Shown: positions 1 to 8,267, counted from the stretch's first letter. The stretch is 64,000 nucleotides of DNA from DASRDS01 sp035570055 (GCA_035570055.1 DATMLM010000069.1:1-64000); one strand, 5' to 3'. Numbers and translations are program-made. The notes: generated by a model not told the origin, from the sequence alone.

Positions 1-119
1 TGCCGAGCGACTACGACGGTGTCGCTTACATCCCGCTCGACGATCATGAAGGTTGGCACGCTAAGCTGGTGCGTGAACTAACCGCAGCCGGCCTGGCCGT
101 CGATCTCACGAAGCTCTGA
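1..119 (+). CDS. TIR-like nucleotide-binding protein, C-terminal end only
   Basis: An open frame enters from the left edge (first full codon at base 3) and stops with TGA at 117-119, giving about 38 residues. The segment SDYDGVAYIPLDD, followed by a helix with KLVRELTAAG and the ending VDLTKL, resembles the C-terminus of predicted nucleotide-binding proteins with a TIR-like domain (PF10137, the CAP12/Pycsar-type TIR family). Such domains bind or cleave NAD-type nucleotides and often act in anti-phage defence. Only the tail is visible, so the catalytic residues cannot be checked. The neighbouring DNA is degraded, so this may be part of a decayed island. The assignment rests on a short motif. 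Confidence 0.5.
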   Translation, partial: PSDYDGVAYIPLDDHEGWHAKLVRELTAAGLAVDLTKL

Positions 120-366
120 CCCAGGCCTAGACAACGCGCCCCGAGCGATGCCCGACGCCCCCGGGCGGGGGGCTGTAACACTTTGGGTCCTTTCCTGAGT
201 TATCACCTAACCCAGGCAGTTGTAGGAGGTTAGTATCTACGCTTGCCCGAACGCCCCATTTGCGTGACACGTGATGAGCCGGAGCACGAGTGCGCCGAAG
301 TTGTACTGCTGCGCGCGGCCGAATCTAACGGGAACACCCAGCGCGCAGCCTGAACCGCGCGCTGAG
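120..366. other. Intergenic decayed sequence without a recognisable gene
   Basis: Between the TIR-like stop and the acyl-CoA ligase remnant I see no credible coding frame, RNA gene or repeat. Short open frames cross it on both strands but lack recognisable motifs. It is probably degraded coding DNA that joins two gene remnants. Confidence 0.4.
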
Positions 367-757
367 CTATCCCGGCGTCACACCATAGTGCGTGGCATAG
401 GCCTGCCGAAGCACCAGCTTGTTCGGTTTTCCGGTCGCCGTATGCGGCAATGCGTCGACGAAACACGACGCAATCGGGTATCCACCATCGCGCGATCTTG
501 CCCTCAAAGAGCGCCAACACATCCGCGACGGCGCGCTCGGTGCCGTCGCGAAGAACCACGAGCAACGGAGGCCGTTCGATCCATTTCGGGTGCGGTACCG
601 CGATCGCCGCGGCTTCGGCGACATGAGGATGAAGAACCGCGATGTTCTCCAGCATGATCGAGCTGATCCGCTCTCCGCCCGATTTTATCACGTCCTTGGT
701 GCGGTCGACCACTTCCATGAAACCGTCCGCGTCGTCGCTCTGCTTGAGCCGGGGTAG
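367..757 (-). pseudogene. Acyl-CoA ligase remnant, frameshifted C-terminal fragment
   Basis: The minus strand encodes the C-terminal subdomain of a fatty-acyl-CoA ligase of the AMP-binding superfamily. The first part reads DADGFMEVVDRTKDVIKSGG, the conserved hinge (A8) region, then HPKWIERP. The reading frame shifts near base 460, after WWIPDCVVF, and continues in another frame as VDALPHTATGK, which carries the A10 lysine motif, to a stop at 367. An in-frame stop lies just upstream of the homology (758-760), so the roughly 400-residue N-terminal adenylation domain is missing. The gene is therefore truncated and frameshifted. It lies in a low-quality stretch next to a partial TIR-like gene, consistent with deletion or recombination at this edge. 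Confidence 0.75.
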
Positions 758-796
758 TTAATTTGCGTATGTCGACCCGTCCGGAGACTGTGCCGT

Positions 797-1510
797 GTGA
801 AGCGCGCTAGTCTTGTCGCCTGCGCCGGTCTCGCGGCCTGCATGTCCTTTTGGCAGGCTGCGCGGCCCCCGGCCCCGCACACGGAGTTCACGTTCGGTAT
901 CGGCGGATCCGTTACGGTCAGTCGCTTTGTGGGTGGACGCACGCGCATCGCGATCATTGGGACCGAGGGGCCGAGCATCGATGTGTATGTGGATTCCTCG
1001 GCGTTGGCGACATTGACCGACCGAGCGGAGGCTCGGGATTCAGCGAAGATCTTCGAGCAGTCTGCGCGCGGAGGGAGCGTCTGGCTCGGCCGTATCGGCG
1101 ATGCGTACGATGTCCAGGCAATCCAGTCGGCGCAAACGATCGGCGTTCATTTCACGGCGTTGCAATCGCCCACCCTGCTGGCGATGCTACGGGGTCTCCC
1201 CAGAGTGTATCCCGATCCACCACTGGGTATCGATCGCATGCCGATGGCCCTGCCGGACAATCCCGGAGTGCGTTATCCGAAGTCGCTGCGGGGAAGCCAG
1301 AAGGAGGGCACGGTGATCCTCAATGTGCTCATCGACACCACGGGGCTCGCCGATCCTTCCTCGATTCGGGTCGTTCAGAGCAACGATACGGCGTTCACGG
1401 CGGCGGTGATCGAGGCGATTCGGCACATGCATTTTCTGCCAGCCATGGCACGCGGCCGAAAAGTGCGCGAGACCGTGAGCCTGTCGTACGTGTTCGCCTG
1501 GCCCCGCTGA
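797..1510 (+). CDS. Secreted protein with TonB C-terminal domain
   Basis: The 237-residue protein begins at GTG with a short hydrophobic leader containing LVACAGLAAC, so it is exported and perhaps lipidated. Residues of about 157-237 match a TonB C-terminal domain: a VRYPKSLRGSQKEGTV segment, the VLIDTTG strand, and a terminal part around AVIEAIRHMHFLPA. The proline-rich spacer and long cytoplasmic anchor of a classic energy-transducing TonB are absent, and no ExbB/ExbD or TonB-dependent receptor is adjacent. The middle 120 residues are unassigned. It belongs to the many TonB_C-containing exported proteins of soil phyla whose partners are unknown; energy transduction should not be assumed. 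Confidence 0.75.
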   Translation: MKRASLVACAGLAACMSFWQAARPPAPHTEFTFGIGGSVTVSRFVGGRTRIAIIGTEGPSIDVYVDSSALATLTDRAEARDSAKIFEQSARGGSVWLGRIGDAYDVQAIQSAQTIGVHFTALQSPTLLAMLRGLPRVYPDPPLGIDRMPMALPDNPGVRYPKSLRGSQKEGTVILNVLIDTTGLADPSSIRVVQSNDTAFTAAVIEAIRHMHFLPAMARGRKVRETVSLSYVFAWPR

Positions 1511-1538
1511 GCGACGCACCCGCCTATGGGAGGCAACC

Positions 1539-2147
1539 GTGAGAAAGATCATTGCGATGGCATTTGTTTCGCTCGATGGCGTCATGCAGGCTCCTGGCGG
1601 CCCGACAGAAGATCCGAGCGGCGGGTTCGATCTTGGCGGATGGACCGTGCAATACTCGGATACCAAATCCGGTGATGCCGTCATCAGGCTGGTAGGCACT
1701 GTCGCCAAGCCAAAGGACCTGCTGCTCGGGCGCGAGACCTACGACATCTTCGCCGGCTTTTGGCCGAATGCTCCCGCGGACAATCCCATTGCGGCCGTGT
1801 TCGCAAAGGCCAACAAGTATGTGATGACCAGCGGCACGAGGACCTTTACCTGGGCCAACAGCCACCAGCTGCGCGGCATTGACGAATTGAAGAAGGTGAA
1901 AGCTGGCGAGGGGCCCGACATGGTCGTGTGGGGCAGCTCGACCCTCTATCCGCAGCTGTTGGACGCCAATCTCATCGACCGCATGCTGCTACTGACATTC
2001 CCCGTGGCGCTCGGAAAGGGGAAAAAGCTCTTCGGACGCACGACGCATCCGGTCGCCATGAAGCTTCTGGCGAGTGAAGTGACGACGACGGGCGTCATCA
2101 TGGCGACGTACGATTTTAGCCGCCCCACTCTCAACTGGCAGCCATAG
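1539..2147 (+). CDS. Dihydrofolate-reductase-like (RibD C-terminal) family protein
   Basis: A 202-residue cytoplasmic protein starts with GTG behind a GGGAGG ribosome site at 1527-1532. The N-terminus RKIIAMAFVSLDGVMQAPGG is the hallmark of the YyaP/YwjB-type DHFR-like family related to the RibD reductase domain. A later VWGSSTLYPQLLD segment and LLLTFPVALGKGKKLF complete the fold. These proteins are presumed NAD(P)H-dependent reductases, but their substrates are mostly unknown, and true folate reductase activity is not implied. It follows the TonB_C gene by 28 bases. A second member lies at 6729-7298. Confidence 0.85.
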   Translation: MRKIIAMAFVSLDGVMQAPGGPTEDPSGGFDLGGWTVQYSDTKSGDAVIRLVGTVAKPKDLLLGRETYDIFAGFWPNAPADNPIAAVFAKANKYVMTSGTRTFTWANSHQLRGIDELKKVKAGEGPDMVVWGSSTLYPQLLDANLIDRMLLLTFPVALGKGKKLFGRTTHPVAMKLLASEVTTTGVIMATYDFSRPTLNWQP

Positions 2148-2206
2148 CCGGGCACTGACACCTGTGGGGTAACGCTCTGCCCCGCGGAATATGGCGTTCG
2201 TCCCAG

Positions 2207-2218
2207 GGTGATATCACC
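2207..2218. promoter_or_regulatory. Perfect 12-bp palindrome upstream of lipoprotein gene
   Basis: GGTGATATCACC is a perfect inverted repeat in the 119-base gap before the lipoprotein gene at 2267. It could be an operator for a dimeric regulator, but it is a single copy and could be chance. Confidence 0.2.
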
Positions 2219-2266
2219 GTGCGACGAATTTCGCCATGTGATGTGGTCCTCAACGCGGAACAATCC

Positions 2267-2836
2267 ATGACGAACGATCGCTCGCTCCTGTTGGCTCTGG
2301 CGGTGTCGCTTGGCCTGACTGTCGCCGCGTGTGGCGGATCATCCTCTACAGGACCACTCAACAACGCCAGCGTCGTCACCGATACGATTACGCTCGTGGA
2401 CTCGATGTACCACGACACGGTCTGGACTGTTCCCGTCAGCTCTGGGCCGTTCGCGACATTCAACGCGCGGGTCGCCACCATCGAGTTTCCCGCGATTACG
2501 TCAGCGATCGCGGCCAACGGTCTGGTGCTCGTCTACATGAGCACGGATTCGACGGCCGACTCGACGAACGCGTGGACGCCGCTGCCATTGAGCGTCGGGT
2601 TCGATTATCTCGAGACATTCACCTATGCGTATGCCGCTGGCCAGCTCCAGATCGTGTTCTACGCGAGCGCGACCAACATTGATATCTCTCCGCCTGACGT
2701 GTACGCAGTGACTATGCCGACCGAGGAGTTCAAGATCATACTGGCCAGCGGCTCCGGCGCGGCATTGTTAGCCGAGCGTCATGTCGATCTGAGGAGTTAC
2801 TCGCGGGTCATGGCCGCACTGCACGCGTCCCTATGA
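2267..2836 (+). CDS. Putative lipoprotein of unknown function
   Basis: The ATG at 2267 gives a 189-residue protein with a signal sequence ending in a lipobox (LTVAAC), followed by a GGSSSTGP linker typical of Gemmatimonadota-type lipoproteins. An in-frame ATG 48 bases upstream would bury the signal peptide, so 2267 is preferred. The mature part (VVTDTITLVDSM, then mixed beta segments) matches no family I recognise. It is probably a surface or periplasmic protein tethered to a membrane. It ends 50 bases before a convergent DinB gene. Confidence 0.65.
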   Translation: MTNDRSLLLALAVSLGLTVAACGGSSSTGPLNNASVVTDTITLVDSMYHDTVWTVPVSSGPFATFNARVATIEFPAITSAIAANGLVLVYMSTDSTADSTNAWTPLPLSVGFDYLETFTYAYAAGQLQIVFYASATNIDISPPDVYAVTMPTEEFKIILASGSGAALLAERHVDLRSYSRVMAALHASL

Positions 2837-2886
2837 CCGAGCACCGGCAGTCGTCCTGGGAGGCGAGCGCTCGGATTGCTCGGCGC

Positions 2887-3423
2887 CTAGCGCGCCGGCT
2901 GACTGGACGGCGGTACCATGCCGAGCATGCGCATGTAGGTGACGATGTTTCCGTAGTGCTCGTTGTCGTGCACCGTACTGTAGAGCAAAGCCCAGAGCGC
3001 GGACCGCTCGCCAGCGAACGTCTTGACCGTCCGTTTCATCGCGTCGGCGTCGGTCATGGCGTACGCTTTTCGGCAGTGCGCGGTGGAAGCCTCGAGCGCC
3101 GCGACTAATGCGGCCTTGTCGGTGATGGTCCTCTCGATCTCGTCCGAGGCGTGCGCCTGCTCGCCGAGTGCCTGGGCGCAGAACATGTCCTGGGAGCCGG
3201 CGATGTGCGCGACGAGTTGGCCGAAGGTGCGCACCGTCGGCACTGGGCGATACGAGTAGCTCGAGTCCGGCACCTGTTCGGCGGCCGCGGTGACGTAGCC
3301 GATCACCATCGTCCAGATCTCGCGATCCGCCGCTAGCACCGACGGCGCGGTGGTGGCAACGGGATGCGAAGGTGCGGCGCCTAAGATGACCGCAAGAGAT
3401 AGCAGGGTAATCGACCGCATCAT
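2887..3423 (-). CDS. Exported DinB-family protein
   Basis: The 178-residue protein has an N-terminal signal peptide followed by a DinB-type four-helix bundle. The metal-binding histidines of the family appear in LVAHIAGSQD and in HDNEHYG near the C-terminus. DinB/YfiT proteins are putative metal-dependent hydrolases or thiol transferases; the exported variant is common in Acidobacteria and Gemmatimonadota, but its substrate is unknown. A GGAGG site lies 9-13 bases before the first of two adjacent ATG codons, and a TACTAT -10-like box lies about 40 bases upstream (3463-3468). Other DinB-like genes sit at 23288 and 30828. Confidence 0.8.
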   Translation of the reverse strand: MMRSITLLSLAVILGAAPSHPVATTAPSVLAADREIWTMVIGYVTAAAEQVPDSSYSYRPVPTVRTFGQLVAHIAGSQDMFCAQALGEQAHASDEIERTITDKAALVAALEASTAHCRKAYAMTDADAMKRTVKTFAGERSALWALLYSTVHDNEHYGNIVTYMRMLGMVPPSSQPAR

Positions 3424-3617
3424 GACGCAGTGCCTCCGGGAGGGATGGCGACGAAGATCGCGATAGTATGGAGCGAAGCGCGGGGCGACGCCACGAGTCG
3501 GGCGCGTTACATCTCCCGGTGTCCGATTTCGACTGTGGTCGTCAGACTCCGACCAGCTACGCGGTCGTGGCTCCTCTTGATGACGTGCTGAAGCCTACGA
3601 GTCCTCTTCTCCGTGAC

Positions 3618-5006
3618 TTATGGAGTCGAACCAGGGTCCGACCAGGGAAGCCATACCTGAAAGCGAGTGTCACCCGGCTTTGAGGTCACGTGAATCGCGC
3701 CACCGTGCTTTCTCACGATTGTCCGCACGGTGTTGAGCCCGAGACCCGTGCCCGCGCCAACGCCCTTGGTCGTGAAGAAAGGATCAAAGATGTGAGACTG
3801 GACCTCGGGAGACATGCCGGGGCCGGTGTCGCCGATTTCGGCCACGACGTAGTGGTCATCGCGAAACGTTCGCAGCCGAAGCTCACCCACGCCGAGCATG
3901 GCTTCGACGGCGTTCTCGATCAGGTTCGTCCATACCTGATTCAATTCAGCGCTCACCGTTTTGACCAGCAATGGGGTCGGCTGATATGAACGATGCACGC
4001 TGATCCTCGGCTGCAACACGTGCGTCAGGGCGTTGAGCGTGGTTTCGAGGCTCTGGACAACGTCAACGTCCCGAACCGGCGCCTGATCCATTGAGCTGTA
4101 CGCCTTGACCGTGTCGATCAACTTCGATACTCGTGCCGTGCTGCGCTCGATCGTGTCGAGCAGTGCCGACAATTCCGCGGACGCGGCCATCCGTGTGAGC
4201 GCGGCTCGGGCCGTGTCGACATCGAGGTCTCTCAGGAGATTGGCCAGGGGCTCCGGACGCATGCCGCATCGCGCCAGGGCGCCCGAGAGCCGCCAGGAAT
4301 CGGCGAGGCCATGCTTGCGCAACATCGAGTCCAGCGTTTCTTCCAGGTCGCTGAGTGCAAGTCCATCCATCGTCACGCGCGATTGCAGCAGCGACGCTTC
4401 CGCGTCGTCGATAAGGACTTTCTGCGAATCGTTCACCGGTCGCCGCCACAATTCCGCGTTCGCACGGCGCATGACAGCGAGCGTCTCACGCATCTGATCG
4501 GCCGCGCGCGTGGCGGCGGACGCTGGGTTGTTCAGCTCGTGAGCCAGACCGGAGGAGAGCTTGCCCAATGACATCAGCCGATCGCGTTGCTGCTCGATGC
4601 GGGTGCCCTCGCGGATACGGTCGGACATCAGGGCGACCAACCGCGGCGTCAATTCCGGCATCTTCTGGATCAACTCCGGATGTAGCGCGGCGGGGAATCT
4701 GAGGATCCGGCCGTCGCTCAAGGCCCGGCAGGATACGGTGAACCGCTGCATCCTGGAGAACGGGAATACTCCGTTGATCTCACCAGCTTCCGCGGGGAGA
4801 GCAACCGTGTCTCCGCCGAACTCGCCTTCCCAACGAAAGAGTCCGTCCAACAAGACGAACATCCAATCCGGCGGATCGCCTTGCCGTACGAGAATCTCTC
4901 CCGCCCGAAGAGAGACCTCCTCGGCGTGGCCCAGAAACCACTGAATTTCACCGGCCGGCAAGTCTGAGAACGCGGCGACACGCCGTAATTCGGATGCGTT
5001 TGTCAT
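3618..5006 (-). CDS. Sensor histidine kinase with N-terminal cyclic-nucleotide-binding-like domain
   Basis: A 462-residue soluble kinase. Residues of about 8-120 form a Crp/cNMP-binding-like beta roll (LRAGEILVRQGDPPDWMFVL, then a hydrophobic core). The dimerisation helix carries the phospho-acceptor His156 in LAHELNNPAS. The catalytic domain has the N box (NQVWTNLIENAVEAM), GDTGPGMS and TGLGLNTV. There is no transmembrane segment, so it senses an internal signal. No response regulator is adjacent, making it an orphan kinase. The ATG at 5006 is chosen over an upstream one because the 5045 start would extend into the divergent gene. Only 23 bases separate it from the P1 peptidase gene. Confidence 0.85.
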   Translation of the reverse strand: MTNASELRRVAAFSDLPAGEIQWFLGHAEEVSLRAGEILVRQGDPPDWMFVLLDGLFRWEGEFGGDTVALPAEAGEINGVFPFSRMQRFTVSCRALSDGRILRFPAALHPELIQKMPELTPRLVALMSDRIREGTRIEQQRDRLMSLGKLSSGLAHELNNPASAATRAADQMRETLAVMRRANAELWRRPVNDSQKVLIDDAEASLLQSRVTMDGLALSDLEETLDSMLRKHGLADSWRLSGALARCGMRPEPLANLLRDLDVDTARAALTRMAASAELSALLDTIERSTARVSKLIDTVKAYSSMDQAPVRDVDVVQSLETTLNALTHVLQPRISVHRSYQPTPLLVKTVSAELNQVWTNLIENAVEAMLGVGELRLRTFRDDHYVVAEIGDTGPGMSPEVQSHIFDPFFTTKGVGAGTGLGLNTVRTIVRKHGGAIHVTSKPGDTRFQVWLPWSDPGSTP

Positions 5007-5016
5007 AGGCGCAACG

Positions 5017-5022
5017 TATTTT
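5017..5022 (+). promoter_or_regulatory. -10 box for leaderless peptidase transcript
   Basis: TATTTT lies 7 bases before the ATG at 5030, with no ribosome-binding site between them, so transcription should begin at or near the start codon. Confidence 0.5.
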
Positions 5023-5029
5023 AACCCAC

Positions 5030-6271
5030 ATGCGCCGCATCGCACTGATAGTCCTCCTTGCTCCCCCGCTCATGGCACAGCAGCCGCGCGCCCGCGACCT
5101 GGGCGTTCCGTTCGATGGTACGCCCGGTCCGTTGAATGCGATCACGGACGTCGCCGGCGTAGAGGTCGGCTTCGTGACGCTGATCGCCGGCGAAGGTAAA
5201 CGCATCGTCGGCCGCGGCCCGGTCCGCACCGGTGTCACCGCCATTCTTCCGCGCGGCAAGGCGTCGACTGACGGCGTGTTCGCGGCCTTCTATTCGGGCA
5301 ACGGCAACGGCGACATGACCGGCACGCACTGGGTGGATGAGAGTGGCGTGCTCGAGACGCCGATCATGATCACCAACACGCTGAGCGTGGGCGTGGTCCG
5401 CGACGCCGTCGTCGAGTGGATGGTGTCGCACAACCGCGCCGGCCCGTTCTGGTACCCGTTGGTGGCCGAGACCTCCGACCAGCGCCTCAACGACATGAAG
5501 GGCCAGCACGTCAAGCGCGAGCACGCGCTCCAGGCACTGGACTCCGCTCGCGGCGGCGCCGTGCGTGAGGGGAACGTCGGCGGCGGCACCGGTATGCAGT
5601 GCAATGGCTTCAAGGGTGGCACCGGCACATCGTCACGCCACCTGAGCGCGGAGCAGGGCGGTTATACCGTCGGCGTGCTGGTGCAGTGCAACTACGGCAA
5701 CCGCTCGGAGTTTCGTATGGCAGGCATCACGGTCGGCCGCGAGATCACCGGGTATCCGACTGGTTGTGTCGCGCGTCTCCTCGACCCGCCGGTGCTTCGC
5801 GGCGACGGCCAGCCCGCGCCGCTCTGCGAGCATCAGACGAGCGCGATCGATGAGAGTCCGGAAGAGGCCGAGCGTGGCTCGATCATCGTCATCGTGGCGA
5901 CCGACGCGCCGCTCACGCCCGACCAACTCAAGCGTCTCGCCAAGCGCGTTCCGCTCGGTCTTGGTCGCACCGGGTCGATTCACGGCAATGGCTCCGGCGA
6001 TCTGTTCCTTGCCTTCTCGACCGCGAACACCGGCGCGGACAATGGGAACAGCACATCGTCGGATCACCCGCCGGTCTCCACGGTCCAACGGGTCGTCAGC
6101 GACCGCATTGACCCGCTGTTCCTGGCGACCGTGCAGGCCACCGAAGAAGCCGTGGATAACGCGATGATTGCCGCCGAGACGATGACCGGCGCCGACTACT
6201 GGCGGTCGTTCGGCATCCCGCACGCCGAGCTCCAGGCGGTTCTCCGCAAGCACAACGTTCTGCACGAATGA
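5030..6271 (+). CDS. Exported P1-family (DmpA/S58) aminopeptidase
   Basis: The 413-residue protein starts with a signal peptide (LIVLLAPPLMAQQ). It carries family motifs of the self-processing DmpA-type L-aminopeptidase/D-amidase class: GPLNAITDVAGVEVG, the GTGTSSR loop, YTVGVLVQCNYG, and the GSIIVIVATDAPLTP segment. The Gly-Ser in that last segment corresponds to the autocleavage site, where the serine becomes the N-terminal nucleophile of the small subunit. It probably trims peptides in the periplasm. The ATG of the downstream membrane protein overlaps its stop (ATGA). A paralog lies at 28641-29753. Confidence 0.9.
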   Translation: MRRIALIVLLAPPLMAQQPRARDLGVPFDGTPGPLNAITDVAGVEVGFVTLIAGEGKRIVGRGPVRTGVTAILPRGKASTDGVFAAFYSGNGNGDMTGTHWVDESGVLETPIMITNTLSVGVVRDAVVEWMVSHNRAGPFWYPLVAETSDQRLNDMKGQHVKREHALQALDSARGGAVREGNVGGGTGMQCNGFKGGTGTSSRHLSAEQGGYTVGVLVQCNYGNRSEFRMAGITVGREITGYPTGCVARLLDPPVLRGDGQPAPLCEHQTSAIDESPEEAERGSIIVIVATDAPLTPDQLKRLAKRVPLGLGRTGSIHGNGSGDLFLAFSTANTGADNGNSTSSDHPPVSTVQRVVSDRIDPLFLATVQATEEAVDNAMIAAETMTGADYWRSFGIPHAELQAVLRKHNVLHE

Positions 6272-6705
6272 TCCACGGTGACGACGTTGCCGCTCTCGGA
6301 CGCGTGGACGCTCGACTGAGAAATCACAGCGGGTTGCGCCTCATCATGATCGTGTACGGTGCGGCAAGCCTGATGCACTTTGCGCACAACGCCCTGTATC
6401 TGCGAGAGTATCCCAACATGCCGGCACGGCTCACACCCGTCGGGGTCTGGGCGGCGTTCGTAGCCACGACGGCTATCGGTGTACTCGGCTACGGGGTCTA
6501 TCGCTTCCGTTCGCGCGCGGTCGGTGTGCTGATGATTGCGGTGTACGGGGCGATGGGGTTTGGCGGGTTGGACCACTATATCGCGGCGCCCGTTGCGGCG
6601 CACTCGATCGTTATGAACATGACGATCGCCACGGAGGCCGCCGCGGCCGCGACCCTGCTGATCTACTTGGCGCGCTTGCCCACTCGACGCACTACCGGAT
6701 CGTGA
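6268..6705 (+). CDS. Small integral membrane protein, function unknown
   Basis: The 145-residue product starts in an ATGA overlap with the peptidase gene, implying translational coupling. It has about four hydrophobic helices (around VYGAASLMHFAHNALYL, VGVWAAFVATTAIGVLGYGV, VGVLMIAVYGAMGFGGL and ATEAAAAATLLIYLA), with a histidine-containing first segment. I do not recognise the family. Context suggests it is co-expressed with the P1 peptidase and the following DHFR-like enzyme, but no shared role is evident. Confidence 0.65.
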   Translation: MIHGDDVAALGRVDARLRNHSGLRLIMIVYGAASLMHFAHNALYLREYPNMPARLTPVGVWAAFVATTAIGVLGYGVYRFRSRAVGVLMIAVYGAMGFGGLDHYIAAPVAAHSIVMNMTIATEAAAAATLLIYLARLPTRRTTGS

Positions 6706-6728
6706 ACGCGCTCAGTCGAGTGGAGCCG

Positions 6729-7298
6729 ATGCCCGACTCTCGCGTCACGATCCACATGGCGGCAAGCCTCGACGGTTTCGTCGCTCGAAAGGACGGGCGC
6801 GTCGACTGGCTCGAAACCTCGGACGAATTCATCGGCGGGGCCACGATGGAGCCGGGATTCGTCGAGGCGTTTCTCAGGACGATCGATTGCTACGTCATGG
6901 GATCGCGAACCTATGAGACCGCGCTGCGTTTCGAGGCCCAAGGGTTCGGGTGGTCGTACGGCGACAAACCGACGTTCGTCCTGACGAGTCGCGAGCTTCC
7001 ACGGATCCGGAATACCATCGAGCTCTACTCCGGCGATCTGGCGCAGTTCGTGAACGGACGCCTACGGCCCGCGTTCCGTACGATCTGGTTCGTGGGAGGC
7101 AGCGCGGTGTCCGCCGAATGCCTGCGTCGCGGGCTCGCCGACGAAGTGCGCTATTCGATTTTGCCGGTCTTGATCGGCGAAGGCATCCCGTTCTTCGAGA
7201 AGCTCGACCGGGATATCCCGCTCCATCTGGCCGAGGTCACGGCGTACAAGAGCGGCATGGTGGAGCTTCGTTACGAGGTCAGTCGAGGGAGAACGTGA
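6729..7298 (+). CDS. Second DHFR-like (RibD C-terminal) family protein
   Basis: From ATG 6729 the protein has 189 residues and begins DSRVTIHMAASLDGFVARKDG, the family N-terminus. Later it has YVMGSRTYETA, a WFVGGSAVSAECLRRGLADE segment that forms the nucleotide-binding turn, and PVLIGEGIPFF. It is a presumed NAD(P)H reductase of unknown substrate and is only a distant relative of the copy at 1539. A GTG 27 bases upstream is an alternative start, but the family core begins just after the chosen ATG. It is the third gene of the run with the P1 peptidase and the membrane protein. Confidence 0.85.
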   Translation: MPDSRVTIHMAASLDGFVARKDGRVDWLETSDEFIGGATMEPGFVEAFLRTIDCYVMGSRTYETALRFEAQGFGWSYGDKPTFVLTSRELPRIRNTIELYSGDLAQFVNGRLRPAFRTIWFVGGSAVSAECLRRGLADEVRYSILPVLIGEGIPFFEKLDRDIPLHLAEVTAYKSGMVELRYEVSRGRT

Positions 7299-7344
7299 AC
7301 GACTGAACGCCGGGTGCGGACTCCGATTGGTGACGGCCACGCCG

Positions 7345-7383
7345 TATTATGGAGGGGATGGAGGGGCAACTCACCGAGGAGAA
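7345..7383 (+). promoter_or_regulatory. Promoter -10 and ribosome site of Hcp-like gene
   Basis: TATTAT at 7345-7350 is a good -10 box, and GAGGAGAA at 7376-7383 is a strong ribosome-binding site just before ATG 7387. Together they set the start and show a conventional leadered transcript. Confidence 0.5.
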
Positions 7384-7386
7384 CTC

Positions 7387-7875
7387 ATGCCGCACCAATT
7401 CTTGATGACCCTGTCGTTCAAGCAGCAAGGCAAGGTGAAGGGCTCGGTTCCGGCCAAGTCTCACGCAGGTACGGGCCGGATTCCGGTACTCACCGTGTAT
7501 ACCGGACCGGTGCTGCCATGGCTCTCTTCGAGCGGCGGATCAGCGAAGGGCGGCAAAACGATCGTGATCACCAAGCAGGTTGACTCCGCCTCTCCCCTCT
7601 TGTTGTCATCGCTCGCGACTCAAGAAGTGATCGCATCGGTCAAATTCGAGATCCATGGTCCCGGCGATGGCAAGAGCTTCGGGGCCCCCCTTGGCCAGGT
7701 CGGGTTGACGAATGTCGTCGTTCGAAACATTCACACGGTGGGGCATCACGTGAAATCGCCCCCGAAAGGTTCGGGGACAGTGCATCAAATCACGTTCGGC
7801 TTTCAAACCGCGTCGCTCGACCTCGGGTCGAGCTCAGCGGAATGGACGCGTGAATGGACGAGCAACGACACGTGA
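7387..7875 (+). CDS. Hcp-like (type VI tube/effector family) protein, orphan
   Basis: A 162-residue protein without a signal peptide. It shows the order of Hcp-family features: an early KGSV turn, the central segment KTIVITKQVDSASPLLLSSL followed by a strand (VIASVKFEI), then VGLTNVVVRNI and a C-terminal beta hairpin near HQITFGFQTASLD. Hcp forms hexameric rings of type VI secretion tubes, and Hcp-like proteins can also be effectors or adaptors. No other T6SS gene (VipA/B, VgrG, ClpV, TssJLM) lies in the window, so it is an orphan here. It has its own promoter and a strong ribosome site, which argues against a dead remnant. Confidence 0.7.
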   Translation: MPHQFLMTLSFKQQGKVKGSVPAKSHAGTGRIPVLTVYTGPVLPWLSSSGGSAKGGKTIVITKQVDSASPLLLSSLATQEVIASVKFEIHGPGDGKSFGAPLGQVGLTNVVVRNIHTVGHHVKSPPKGSGTVHQITFGFQTASLDLGSSSAEWTREWTSNDT

Positions 7876-7886
7876 TCGCCGTCGCT

Positions 7887-8267
7887 TTAGGGAGCTTGGA
7901 ACACGACCGACGAGATCTGACCGCTCGCATCGTATGCGACCGATGCGTGCACCGGCTGGGCGGAAAATTCGAGCTCCAAGACCACGGTGCGTCCGCCGGC
8001 GGGACCTTGCTCCACGCGCGCCGCTCCGAATCGGCGGAACGTGCCAACCTGGGACACGAGCACGTGCCAGAGCGAGTCACGCTGCGCCGCCGTGCGACGC
8101 TGCTGTGCCTCGGCCGTCATGCGGCGCTGCACGCTGTCGGCGTGACCGGTATTCAAGAACGAGATGACGCTCTTGGCGTCCGTGATGGGATCCGCCGGCA
8201 ATGAATCGTGAGCGGCGATATTCCCGTGCGCGAGCAGAGCGGCGAGCACCACCTCGACGAGTGTCAT
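7887..8267 (-). CDS. Small exported protein, DUF3887/SnoaL-like guess
   Basis: The 126-residue protein has a short hydrophobic N-terminus, then a helical half (DAKSVISFLNTGHADSVQ) and a strand-rich half (GRTVVLELEFSAQPVHASVA, then GQISSVVF). This layout is typical of cone-like SnoaL/DUF3887 folds, in which a degraded enzyme scaffold binds a ligand. There is no firm family match. Reading from the minus strand, a TATACG box lies 5 bases before the ATG, consistent with a leaderless start. Confidence 0.55.
   Translation of the reverse strand: MTLVEVVLAALLAHGNIAAHDSLPADPITDAKSVISFLNTGHADSVQRRMTAEAQQRRTAAQRDSLWHVLVSQVGTFRRFGAARVEQGPAGGRTVVLELEFSAQPVHASVAYDASGQISSVVFQAP

Noticed and set aside
3424..3617. 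A possible small gene between DinB and the histidine kinase
   Set aside because: The short plus-strand frame has no ribosome site or conserved-looking composition; the gap seems to hold only the DinB promoter.
7387..7875. A type VI secretion locus
   Set aside because: Only a single Hcp-like gene is present; no structural T6SS genes are in the window.
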